DNA of 7,934 nt from Planctomycetales bacterium (GCA_007127495.1 SKZG01000133.1:1-7934), one strand, 5' to 3'. Counted from the first letter of the stretch, positions 1-5,717 are shown. The notes: a model not told the origin generated them from the letters alone. Translations and numbers: made by a program.

Positions 1-89
1 ACGACCCCGCCACCCAGCGCTGGAGCCGCACCTACAACGTTCCCGCCGCGGCCGACCGGCCCCGAGAACTCCAGCTTCTGAAAAGATGA
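1..89 (+). CDS. C-terminal end of an unrecognised protein (partial, cut by left edge)
   Basis: Reading the plus strand in the frame beginning at base 3 gives 28 uninterrupted residues, from DPATQRWSRTY through to ELQLLKR, ending at TGA (87-89). The composition (mixed polar residues, one Trp and one Tyr, a basic end) looks like a genuine C-terminus rather than a GC-rich shadow frame. It is too short to assign to a family. If real, it is the only plus-strand gene in the window and converges on fabI and the antitoxin remnant. The region just after its stop carries repeat sequence and no clear terminator. The other two plus-strand frames are also open for 80 bases or so, so the call rests on composition alone. 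Confidence 0.4.
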   Translation, partial: DPATQRWSRTYNVPAAADRPRELQLLKR

Positions 90-292
90 GGGTGAGCCTG
101 AGGAAGCGAAGGCTGTAGGGTGGTTCCGCCTGTCGTTGCCGGCCGATTGTTGGCGGCCAGTTCGTAGTCCATTTGCAGCCCCAGCCAAAATTGCAGGGAG
201 GTCCCGAGGAAGCGGCCCAGCCGTAGGGCCGTATCGGCGGTCACGCGACGGCTGCCACGCACAATTTCATTGATCCGGCGCGCCCCGCGAGC
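32..292 (-). pseudogene. Truncated HigA/VapI-type antitoxin remnant fused behind fabI
   Basis: The minus-strand frame that follows the fabI stop codon reads ARGARRINEIVRGSRRV and continues to LQMDYELA. It matches residues 30-79 of the intact antitoxin at 1308-1610. Positions 159-280 align with 1378-1499 over 122 nt without gaps and with 11 differences (about 91% identity). Upstream of that block, four codons (IGVP of the intact copy) are deleted from the helix-turn-helix region. The first 29 residues and any own start are missing. After residue 79 the frame enters unrelated repeat sequence and runs to a stop at 32-34 over the end of the neighbouring plus-strand gene. Codon-level drift is mild (changes such as H to R, F to L, P to L, M to L), which suggests a fairly recent duplication. 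An internal ATG near 262 exists, but the product would lack most of the DNA-binding domain, so I treat it as a pseudogene. Confidence 0.8.
93..130. repeat. Short interspersed-repeat fragment between convergent genes
   Basis: AGCCT (95-99) and AGGCT (110-114) can pair across a 10-nt loop. They are followed by GTAGGGTGGTTCCGCC (115-130). The latter is a shortened relative of the GTAGGGTGGGTGGTTCCGGC arm at 1078-1097 upstream of fabI. It lies just beyond the 3' end of the truncated antitoxin copy and may mark where that copy lost its C-terminal codons. No T-run follows, so it is not a convincing intrinsic terminator. Confidence 0.4.
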
Positions 293-1063
293 CTAAAGCC
301 CGACAATGGAGAATCCGCCGTCGACGTGGAGCGTCTCGCCGGTGATGCCGTCTGACTGGCTGCTGAGAAGGTAGATGCCGGCCGCGCCGAGTTCCTCGAA
401 CTCGACGTTTCGCCGGAGGGGCGCTTTGCGGGCTGCGTGGCTCTGCATGTGATCGAACTCGGCGATGCCGGCGGAACTGAGCGTGCGCATGGGGCCCGCG
501 CTGATGCAATTCACCCGAATGCCCTCCGGCCCAAGGTCCCAGGCCAGGTAGCGCACGCTGTGCTCCAGCGCCGCCTTGCAGATGCCCATCACGTTGTAGC
601 CGGGGATGACCTTTTCGCCGCCATAGTAGCTGATCGTGACAATCGCGCCCCCGCGGCTCATCAGCGGCTTGGCGGCCCGCGAGGAGGCCACGAGACTATA
701 GGCGCTGATGTCCATGGCCAGGTGCCAGCCTTCGCGGCTCATCTGCACATAAGGATTTCGCAACTCGTGCGGCGGGGCGAATGCAACGGAGTGGATCAGG
801 AAATCGAGGCGGCCGTATTGTTCACCGACCGCGTCGAAAACGCGCCCGATGTCTTCATCGCGCTGCACGTCGCACGGAACGACCAGCTTCGCGCCGTGCC
901 GTTCCGTGAGGCGCCGGACGCGCCGCTCACTGGACCGGCCCGGCAGGTGGGTGAACGCGAGTTCCGCCCCCTCCGCGTACAGGGCCTCGCTCATTGCCCA
1001 CGCAATGCTGCGCTCGTTCGCAACGCCCATCACCAAGCCGACTTTACCGTCGAATGTGCCCAT
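293..1063 (-). CDS. fabI: Enoyl-[acyl-carrier-protein] reductase (NADH), FabI type
   Basis: This 256-residue protein is a cytoplasmic short-chain-dehydrogenase-fold enzyme that reduces the trans-2-enoyl-ACP double bond in the last step of each fatty-acid elongation cycle. The N-terminal cofactor motif GVANERSIAWAM (13-24) is the FabI variant of the Rossmann glycine motif. The active site is complete: Tyr146 and the Tyr156-x6-Lys163 pair (YNVMGICK) fall at the same numbers as in the E. coli enzyme. HSVAFAPP (91-98) is the usual substrate-pocket segment, and RVNCISAGPMRT and HVDGGFSIVGL are typical FabI C-terminal landmarks. Length is normal for the family. The ATG at 1063 has GAGGA about six bases upstream. 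It is not next to other fab genes. The nearest upstream gene, an orphan antitoxin, is 244 bp of inverted repeats away. Its TAG stop abuts the antitoxin pseudogene with no spacer. Identification is firm; NADH rather than NADPH preference is assumed from the family. Confidence 0.95.
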   Translation of the reverse strand: MGTFDGKVGLVMGVANERSIAWAMSEALYAEGAELAFTHLPGRSSERRVRRLTERHGAKLVVPCDVQRDEDIGRVFDAVGEQYGRLDFLIHSVAFAPPHELRNPYVQMSREGWHLAMDISAYSLVASSRAAKPLMSRGGAIVTISYYGGEKVIPGYNVMGICKAALEHSVRYLAWDLGPEGIRVNCISAGPMRTLSSAGIAEFDHMQSHAARKAPLRRNVEFEELGAAGIYLLSSQSDGITGETLHVDGGFSIVGL

Positions 1064-1307
1064 CGTATCCTCATTTCGTAGGGTGGGTGGTTCCGGCTGG
1101 CGGTACCGGCCGAGGGCAGCTTGCGCGCCGCAGGGCGCGCCGGCGACGGTTGAGTTTGCCGTGCCGTACAGCCGGGTTCACCCACGCGGTGGCGATCTTT
1201 GCGGGCCGTCTGCGTGGGTGGACCCGGCCGCTTCGCAAACCGCAAGTCAAAGTATAGCCGCCCAGGACGCGGCCGGAACCACCCACCCGGCGCTCCGTCC
1301 GTCCCCA
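1064..1307. repeat. Nested inverted-repeat element filling the higA-fabI spacer
   Basis: The 244-bp spacer is mostly one symmetrical structure. The outer arms GGGTGGGTGGTTCCGGC (1081-1097) and GCCGGAACCACCCACCC (1272-1288) are perfect 17-bp complements. Inside them, GCCGGGTTCACCCACGC (1171-1187) pairs with GCGTGGGTGGACCCGGC (1212-1228) at 16 of 17 positions around a 24-nt loop. A tight GC hairpin sits at 1123-1140 (GCGCGCC, GCAG loop, GGCGCGC). The whole resembles a MITE-like or REP-like interspersed element with terminal inverted repeats; no clear target-site duplication is visible. In the fabI transcript it would form a strongly folded leader. No plausible gene was seen in it. Confidence 0.75.
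1251..1256 (-). promoter_or_regulatory. Possible -10 element for fabI (weak)
   Basis: On the minus strand the spacer contains TATACT, five of six matches to the sigma-70 -10 consensus, in otherwise GC-rich DNA. It lies about 190 bp upstream of the fabI start and inside the inverted-repeat element. The bases 16-18 upstream do not form a recognisable -35 box. It is the only AT-rich hexamer of this type in the spacer, hence the mention. Confidence 0.2.
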
Positions 1308-1610
1308 TCAGCCGACAGGACAATATTCGCGGACATCCGCCTCGATGCGGCGGCCGAAGCGATCGTGCGCGGTGTCCAGTTCGTAGTCCATCTGAAGCCC
1401 CATCCAGAATTGCGGGGAGGTCCCGAAGAAGCGGCCCAGCCGTAGAGCCGTATCGGCGGTCACGCGACGGCTGCCATGCACAATCTCGTTGATCCGTCGC
1501 GGAGGCACGCCGATTCCGCGAGCCAAGGCATTTTGACTCAGTTGCATCGGCACGAGAAACTCGTCCAACAAAACCTCGCCCGGATGAAGCGGTTCCAATC
1601 TCTTACCCAT
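1308..1610 (-). CDS. higA: HigA/VapI-type antitoxin, XRE-family HTH protein, without adjacent toxin
   Basis: This 100-residue protein has the standard architecture of HigA/VapI antitoxins. A short N-terminal LHPGEVLLDEFL motif (8-19) is followed by an XRE-type helix-turn-helix at about 23-62 (LSQNALARGIGVPPRRINEIV then TALRLGRFFG). The signature FGTSPQFWMGLQMDYEL (62-78) comes next. Such proteins bind their own operator and neutralise a RelE-fold mRNA endonuclease (HigB), normally encoded just upstream. Here no toxin is present: 20 bp upstream is the end of the acyl-CoA dehydrogenase, and downstream is repeat sequence. The ATG start has AGGTGG and GGTGAG purine-rich stretches within 15 bases upstream. 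The close spacing suggests it can be co-transcribed with etfBA and the dehydrogenase. It may be a solitary antitoxin, a repressor with other targets, or the survivor of a decayed pair. A truncated second copy lies behind fabI. Confidence 0.85.
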   Translation of the reverse strand: MGKRLEPLHPGEVLLDEFLVPMQLSQNALARGIGVPPRRINEIVHGSRRVTADTALRLGRFFGTSPQFWMGLQMDYELDTAHDRFGRRIEADVREYCPVG

Positions 1611-1630
1611 CTCTCACCACCTACCACAGC

Positions 1631-3376
1631 TCAATCGGCCGCCGGCACGGGGCCGGCCAGCAGGGCGTATTGTTCGAACGGGGCGGCGTCGCCGCTGCAT
1701 ACCACCTCGCAGTTCATCCGCACCACCGGCAGTTCGCGGTGGAGGAACCGGCGAGCAACGACCTTCTTCCGCTCGTTCTTCTCAGCCTGGCCGAGGAACA
1801 GGTGGCTGATCATTACCGCAATGGCGGAGTCAACCAGCTTGCGGCCGTAAAGCTGGACGTACGCGCCCCCTAGGCCCTTGGCAAACTGCGTGGCTTCCTG
1901 GATGCGCTCGCGCGCCTCGACGAGCCGGTCGCGCATTTCAGCCAGTTCCGGGTCATCGTACTGCTTCTCTTCGTGCGGTTCGACCCAGTTGGCAAACACA
2001 CCGGACGTGACCCCTTTTTCCGCGGCCACGACTTGAAGCTGGCTCGTTCCCTCGTAAATGGTCGTGATGCGCGAGTCGCGCAGGAACCGCTCGGCGGCGT
2101 AGTCCTTCATGTAGCCCGACCCGCCCAGCACCTGAATGGCGTTGTCGGCCACGCGGATGCACATTTCCGAACAATAGTACTTGGCCATGGGCGTGAGCAT
2201 GCCGTTGATGCGCTTCAGCTCGCGCGAATACTTCTTGCGGTCCTTCTTCTCCTCCGGGGACAGGTTTTCGCCCCATTCGAGGATGCGGAGGTTGTTGTTT
2301 TCGTGGTCGCACACGCGGGCGGTTTCGTAGGCCAGCGCGCGGCCGGCCTCGACGTCGAGCCGCATGTCGGTCACCAGTTCCGCCACGGCGGGAAGCCGTT
2401 CGATGGGGCCGCCAAACTGCTGCCGCGTGTGGGCGTACGTGCGCGCCAGGCGGCACGCCGCCTCGGCAATGCCCAGCGACTGCGCGGCGATTCCCACCCG
2501 GGCGCCGTTCATCAGCGCCATCACGTAGGTAATCAGCCCCCGTTGCCGCTCGCCAACGAGCGTGGCCGGCACGTCGTCGAACACCATCTCGCAGGTGGGC
2601 GAGCCGTGGATGCCCAGCTTTTCCTCCAAGTGCCGAACCCGCACCTTCTCGCTCCGCTCGGTGTAGAACAGGCTCAGACCCCGACCGTCGCTGATGTCGG
2701 CTTCGCTACGGGCGAGCACCAGGAGGATTTCCCCGCACCCGTTGGTAATGAACCGCTTCACCCCGTTGAGCTTCCAATTCCCGGCCTCGTCCTGGTACGC
2801 CCTCAATCGGACCGCTTGCAAGTCGCTGCCGGCGTCGGGTTCGGTAAGCACCATGGCGCCGGTCACCTCGCCGTAGGCGAAGCGGGGCAGGACGGCGTCT
2901 TTCAGCTCGTCGTCAGCGAAGGCGTAAATCGTCTCGGCAATGCCCTGCAAGCCGAACAGGTTCATCAGCGAAGCGTCGGCCCGGCTGACCATTTCCGTGG
3001 CCATGGTGTACACCAGGCTCGGGCAGTTCAGCCCCCCGTACTTGCGCGGCAGGGTGAAGCCCATCAGGTCGGCCTGCGAAAGACGGTCGAGGTTCTGCTG
3101 CACCAGCGGATGCAGGCTGACGGTGCCGTCGGGGTTCAGCGTGTTGCCCTCCCGATCGATCTGCTCAGCGTTCGGAGCGATCATGTCGCCGGCAATCTGG
3201 CCGACGATCTCCAGGACGCGGCGATAACTGTCCACGGCGTCGTCCGGGTCGTCCGGCGCGTAGCCGCCGTCGCGGTCGCGGGTGAAGTCGTCCTCTTGGA
3301 GCCGTGCCAGCTCCCGCAGGTCGATGTGGTCGAACAGGAACCGAATATCTTCGTTATCGTTGAAATAGTTGGCCAT
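1631..3376 (-). CDS. Acyl-CoA dehydrogenase, long (about 580 aa) form
   Basis: This FAD flavoenzyme introduces the alpha,beta double bond into an acyl-CoA thioester and passes electrons to ETF. Counting from the ATG at 3376 (581 aa), the N-terminal helical domain precedes the middle beta-domain signature AMVLTEPDAGSD (174-185). The C-terminal helical domain carries NGARVGIAAQSLGIAEAA, TRQQFGGPI and QVLGGSGY. The catalytic-base region IYEGTSQ places Glu at about 442, as in MCAD-type enzymes. It is some 200 residues longer than SCAD/MCAD, with a charged insert (about 368-390, SPEEKKDRKKYSRELKR) and a roughly 120-residue C-terminal extension. Both resemble the 580-600-aa FadE/DmdC-like group. 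A TTG at 3409 would add 11 residues, but the ATG beginning MANYFNDNED is the more natural start, 34 bp after etfA. The etfB-etfA neighbours fit its electron-acceptor need. Chain length and substrate cannot be told from the sequence. Confidence 0.92.
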   Translation of the reverse strand: MANYFNDNEDIRFLFDHIDLRELARLQEDDFTRDRDGGYAPDDPDDAVDSYRRVLEIVGQIAGDMIAPNAEQIDREGNTLNPDGTVSLHPLVQQNLDRLSQADLMGFTLPRKYGGLNCPSLVYTMATEMVSRADASLMNLFGLQGIAETIYAFADDELKDAVLPRFAYGEVTGAMVLTEPDAGSDLQAVRLRAYQDEAGNWKLNGVKRFITNGCGEILLVLARSEADISDGRGLSLFYTERSEKVRVRHLEEKLGIHGSPTCEMVFDDVPATLVGERQRGLITYVMALMNGARVGIAAQSLGIAEAACRLARTYAHTRQQFGGPIERLPAVAELVTDMRLDVEAGRALAYETARVCDHENNNLRILEWGENLSPEEKKDRKKYSRELKRINGMLTPMAKYYCSEMCIRVADNAIQVLGGSGYMKDYAAERFLRDSRITTIYEGTSQLQVVAAEKGVTSGVFANWVEPHEEKQYDDPELAEMRDRLVEARERIQEATQFAKGLGGAYVQLYGRKLVDSAIAVMISHLFLGQAEKNERKKVVARRFLHRELPVVRMNCEVVCSGDAAPFEQYALLAGPVPAAD

Positions 3377-3410
3377 GAATCTCGCTTTCCAGGTTTCCTC
3401 GCAGTGCAAT

Positions 3411-4445
3411 TCACTCTTTGGCGCGTTCCTTGATCGCCTTGATCATGATCGGAATGATCTGGCGGAAGTCGCCGACAATGCCGTAGTGGGCCACCGAGAA
3501 GATCGGCGCGTCCGGGTCCGTGTTGATCGCCACGATCTTGGCTGACTCTTCCATGCCCGCCCGATGCTGAATGGCGCCGCTGATGCCCACGGCGATATAC
3601 AGGGCGGGGCGCACCGTGGTGCCCGTTTGCCCGACCTGATGTTCCTTGCCGATCAGGCCGCTATCGACGGCGGCCCGGCTGGCGCCCACGGCCCCGCCGA
3701 TGGCGCCGGCAAGGTCGTACAGAAGCCGGAAGTTCTCCTTCGTCCCCACGCCGCCGCCGCCGGCGACGATCACGCGGGCGCCCTTGAGGTTGACCTTGCG
3801 GGGTTCAACGTGCCGCTCAACGAGCTTCAAGGCCGCCTGCGCGCCGTCCAGCCGGACCTCCTCCTCGAAAATCTTTCCACCCCGCGAAGGGTCGGCCGGT
3901 TGCATGGCCATAACCCCCTCGCGCACCGTGGCCATCTGCGGCCACCAGTCGTAATTGACAATCGTCGCGATGATGTTTCCGCCGAACGCCGGCCGAATTT
4001 GCAGCAGGAGGTTCTTGTGTTCGGTCTTGGTCTTCGGATCGGTGACGTCGGCAATTTCCAGGTCGGTGCAGTCGGCCGTCAGCCCGGCCCGCATCTGAGA
4101 AGCGACCCGCGGGGCCAGGTCGCGCCCCAGCGGCGTGGCGCCGAAGACGACAATTTGCGGGCATCGCCGCTCAATCAACTGGCACAGAACCTCGGCGTAC
4201 GGACCCGTCTGGTAGTGGCCGAGCTGCTCATGGTCGGCCACGTACACGTTGTCGGCCCCGTGGGCAATCAGTTGGTCGGCCAGGTGGCCGATCCCCGCGC
4301 CGGGCAGCACCGCGCCGACACTGACGTCGAGCCGGTCGGCCAGTTCGCGGGCCTTGCCACACAATTCGAGCGACACTTCGTTGAGCGATCCGTCTTCCTG
4401 TTCCGCGAAGACCCAAACTTCGCCCTTTCGGTTCGGTTCAATCAT
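3411..4445 (-). CDS. etfA: Electron transfer flavoprotein, alpha subunit
   Basis: This 344-residue protein is the larger, FAD-carrying subunit of the soluble EtfAB heterodimer that takes electrons from acyl-CoA dehydrogenases. The N-terminal half (about 8-200) is the adenine-nucleotide alpha-hydrolase-like domain. The C-terminal FAD domain shows the full set of family motifs: VAGGGGVGTKENF (227-239), GASRAAVDSG (254-263), VGQTGTTVRPALYIAVGISG continuing AIQH (271-294), INTDPDAPIF (307-316) and YGIVGD (321-326). It is longer than the roughly 310-aa mitochondrial/Paracoccus type. It sits between etfB and the dehydrogenase. The ATG at 4445 has no Shine-Dalgarno sequence. The preceding bases are CTAATAA heptamer repeats and AACAGCT, so translation may be leaderless-like, or coupled to etfB, whose stop is 83 bp away. 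Family assignment is secure. Confidence 0.95.
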   Translation of the reverse strand: MIEPNRKGEVWVFAEQEDGSLNEVSLELCGKARELADRLDVSVGAVLPGAGIGHLADQLIAHGADNVYVADHEQLGHYQTGPYAEVLCQLIERRCPQIVVFGATPLGRDLAPRVASQMRAGLTADCTDLEIADVTDPKTKTEHKNLLLQIRPAFGGNIIATIVNYDWWPQMATVREGVMAMQPADPSRGGKIFEEEVRLDGAQAALKLVERHVEPRKVNLKGARVIVAGGGGVGTKENFRLLYDLAGAIGGAVGASRAAVDSGLIGKEHQVGQTGTTVRPALYIAVGISGAIQHRAGMEESAKIVAINTDPDAPIFSVAHYGIVGDFRQIIPIMIKAIKERAKE

Positions 4446-4450
4446 AGCTG

Positions 4451-4534
4451 TTATTAGTTATTAGTTGCTAGTTGCTAGTTGCTAGTTGCTAGTGGTCATT
4501 CGATGTTCGACGTTCGACGTTCTACGTTCTACCC
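4451..4534. repeat. Phase-locked heptamer array across the etfB stop and before etfA
   Basis: Twelve consecutive 7-nt blocks share one register on the plus strand: TTATTAG x2, TTGCTAG x4, TGGTCAT, TCGATGT, TCGACGT x2, TCTACGT, TCTACCC. Two unrelated heptamer families are thus joined through a single transitional unit without losing phase. The array starts 5 bp upstream of the etfA ATG and runs over the etfB TAG stop (4529-4531). Read in a minus-strand frame it gives the VERRTSNVEHR-like string that I recall from spurious ORFs in various environmental bacterial genomes, so it is probably a dispersed repeat. It fills essentially the whole etfB-etfA gap. Confidence 0.9.
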
Positions 4535-5443
4535 GAGCGTTCGGTCGACGACCAATTCGTAGATCATGCCTCGCACCCCTTCTTCCGTGGCAGGCACTTG
4601 GCTGTGGCCTTCTTTCTTCAGCACAATGGCCTGGATCCGATGCACTTTGGTGGGCGAGCCGGCCAGCCCGCATCGGGTCGGGTCGGCGCCGATTTCATCC
4701 AGCCCCCACTGTTCAATGAGCAGGCCGCGCTGCCGGAGCGCTTCGGCCCGGCGCTTCACCTCGGCCTGGCGGGTGGCGTCGTCAGCGTCGGGCATTTCGT
4801 TGCGGACGGCCAACTCGATCTCGACGGTTGCCCGCGCATGCTTTGTGCGCATCAAGCGACGGGCAGCCTTCGGGCGAGGTACGTTGGCCGTTTCGACGAC
4901 GGTGGCCAAGACGGGCAATTTGGCCTCCACCACTTCCCAGCCGTGCCCGATGTTCCGGCGAATCCGCACGGTGTCGCCTTCGAGGCGGACGACCTTCTCC
5001 AGGTACGTGATTTGCGGAATGCCGAGCTTCTCGGCGCATTGGGGGCCCACTTGGGCCGTGTCGCCGTCGATGGCCTGCCGGCCGGCGAAGACGAAGTCGT
5101 AGCGGCCGATCGTCTTGACCGCCTGCGAGAGGATGTAGCTGGTGGCCAGGGTATCGCTTCCGGCGGCGCGCCGGTCGGTCAGCAAGATCGCGCGATCGGC
5201 CCCTCGGAAGAGGCAGTCGCGGAGCACGTCGCCGGCCTTCGGCGGCCCCATCGTAACGGCCGTCACCGTGCCGCCGAACCGCTCCTTGACCTCCAGGGCG
5301 GCCTCCAACGCGTGAAGGTCCTCCGGATTGAAAATCGCCGGAAGGGCGCCCCGGTTGACCGTCCCGTCCTCTTTCATCGCCTCGGCCGTGACGTTGGCCG
5401 TGTCGGGTACTTGCTTAATCAGAACAATACTGTCGTATGCCAC
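4529..5443 (-). CDS. etfB: Electron transfer flavoprotein, beta subunit (clostridial-like motif)
   Basis: This 304-residue partner of EtfA binds the second nucleotide cofactor (AMP in ordinary ETFs, a second FAD in bifurcating ones). Recognisable parts are the N-terminal strand SIVLIKQVPDT (5-15), INP-type ALPAIFNPEDLHALEAAL (33-50), and the cofactor motif GRQAIDGDTAQVGP (121-134). The docking-loop region is NVPRPKAARRLMRTK (187-201), and the C-terminal segment contains DPTRCGLAGSPTKV (254-267). The IDGDTAQVGP form and the SPTKV tail resemble the longer clostridial/Acidaminococcus EtfB rather than the roughly 250-aa human/Paracoccus type. The start is GTG at 5443, with GGAG eight bases upstream. 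It is the first gene of the etfB-etfA-dehydrogenase run. Its last codons and stop lie inside the heptamer array, so its final residues may have been shaped by repeat insertion. Confidence 0.95.
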   Translation of the reverse strand: MAYDSIVLIKQVPDTANVTAEAMKEDGTVNRGALPAIFNPEDLHALEAALEVKERFGGTVTAVTMGPPKAGDVLRDCLFRGADRAILLTDRRAAGSDTLATSYILSQAVKTIGRYDFVFAGRQAIDGDTAQVGPQCAEKLGIPQITYLEKVVRLEGDTVRIRRNIGHGWEVVEAKLPVLATVVETANVPRPKAARRLMRTKHARATVEIELAVRNEMPDADDATRQAEVKRRAEALRQRGLLIEQWGLDEIGADPTRCGLAGSPTKVHRIQAIVLKKEGHSQVPATEEGVRGMIYELVVDRTLG

Positions 5444-5494
5444 GCTCTCTGCTCCAGCGGTCGTGCATGCAGGAAGGAAACCATTTGGTGAACC

Positions 5495-5500
5495 GTTATA
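5495..5500 (-). promoter_or_regulatory. Candidate -10 hexamer close to etfB
   Basis: The minus strand reads TATAAC, matching five of six bases of TATAAT, about 52 bp upstream of the GTG start. No clear -35 box lies 16-18 bases further up. It would give an etfB leader of roughly 45 nt without the cloverleaf repeat. Confidence 0.3.
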
Positions 5501-5529
5501 CTCACCGCGGCTTAGAACTGCGCATTTCC

Positions 5530-5584
5530 GTAGGATGGGCTTTTAGCCCGTCCAAGCGAAGACGGACAAGAATGTCCATCCTAC
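5530..5584. repeat. Cloverleaf-like inverted repeat (interspersed element)
   Basis: The ends GTAGGATGG (5530-5538) and CCATCCTAC (5576-5584) are perfect 9-bp complements. Three smaller stems can form inside: GGGCT-TTT-AGCCC (5537-5549, sharing two bases with the outer arm), CCGTC-CAAGCGAA-GACGG (5548-5565), and GGACA-AGAA-TGTCC (5564-5577). The inner stems partly overlap, so they compete or trim each other. This compact 55-bp unit looks like an interspersed element of the GTAGGATGG...CCATCCTAC kind that I recall from planctomycete-like genomes. Depending on the promoter used, it would lie in the etfB leader RNA. Confidence 0.75.
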
Positions 5585-5625
5585 AAAAGCGCAAAAACGG
5601 CACGCGGCAAGTATTCAAGCCCCGT

Positions 5626-5654
5626 AGCCTAGCGAGCAAATCGACAACCGTCAA
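5626..5654 (-). promoter_or_regulatory. Candidate sigma-70-type promoter for etfB-etfA-acyl-CoA dehydrogenase
   Basis: On the minus strand TTGACG (5654-5649) is followed after exactly 17 bases by TAGGCT (5631-5626). The -35 matches five of six consensus bases and the -10 keeps the TA...T core. Transcription would begin near 5619 and carry the cloverleaf repeat in a leader of about 175 nt. The spacing is ideal but the -10 is weak. Confidence 0.35.
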
Positions 5655-5680
5655 GTGCCAAAAAACAGGATAGCTACACC

Positions 5681-5717
5681 ATGGGGGGCGCATATACCCG
5701 TTCTGTGTGGCCCCCAT
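5681..5717. repeat. 7-bp inverted repeat with 23-nt loop
   Basis: ATGGGGG (5681-5687) and CCCCCAT (5711-5717) are perfect complements. The structure lies about 30 bp upstream of the candidate -35 box. There is no adjacent T-run, so a terminator role is not supported; an operator-like site or a repeat remnant are possible. Confidence 0.45.

Noticed and set aside
1030..1323. 97-codon minus-strand frame across the higA-fabI spacer
   Set aside because: It runs through the inverted-repeat element, overlaps the fabI start and the antitoxin end in other frames, and has no ribosome-binding site or domain.
3377..3409. TTG start adding 11 residues to the acyl-CoA dehydrogenase
   Set aside because: The added residues do not look like the family N-terminus, and the ATG at 3376 begins a natural sequence with conventional spacing from etfA.
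1973..3433. 486-codon open frame on the plus strand opposite the acyl-CoA dehydrogenase
   Set aside because: The minus-strand frame encodes a full set of acyl-CoA dehydrogenase motifs. The antisense frame is open because of GC-rich codon bias and has a His/Val/Arg-rich, non-protein-like composition.
3564..4457. 297-codon plus-strand frame opposite etfA (and a similar one at 4598-5491 opposite etfB)
   Set aside because: Both are mirror frames of clear Etf subunits and have compositions typical of GC-rich antisense reading.
4482..4673. 63-codon minus-strand frame ending in an RRTSNVEHR-like repeat peptide
   Set aside because: It is the heptamer array read as protein, overlapping etfB out of frame; this kind of peptide is a spurious translation of the repeat.
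5530..5584. tRNA-like gene suggested by the cloverleaf fold
   Set aside because: It is only 55 nt, the arms overlap, and there is no T-loop GGTTCRA sequence, no D-loop guanines and no anticodon loop of seven bases.
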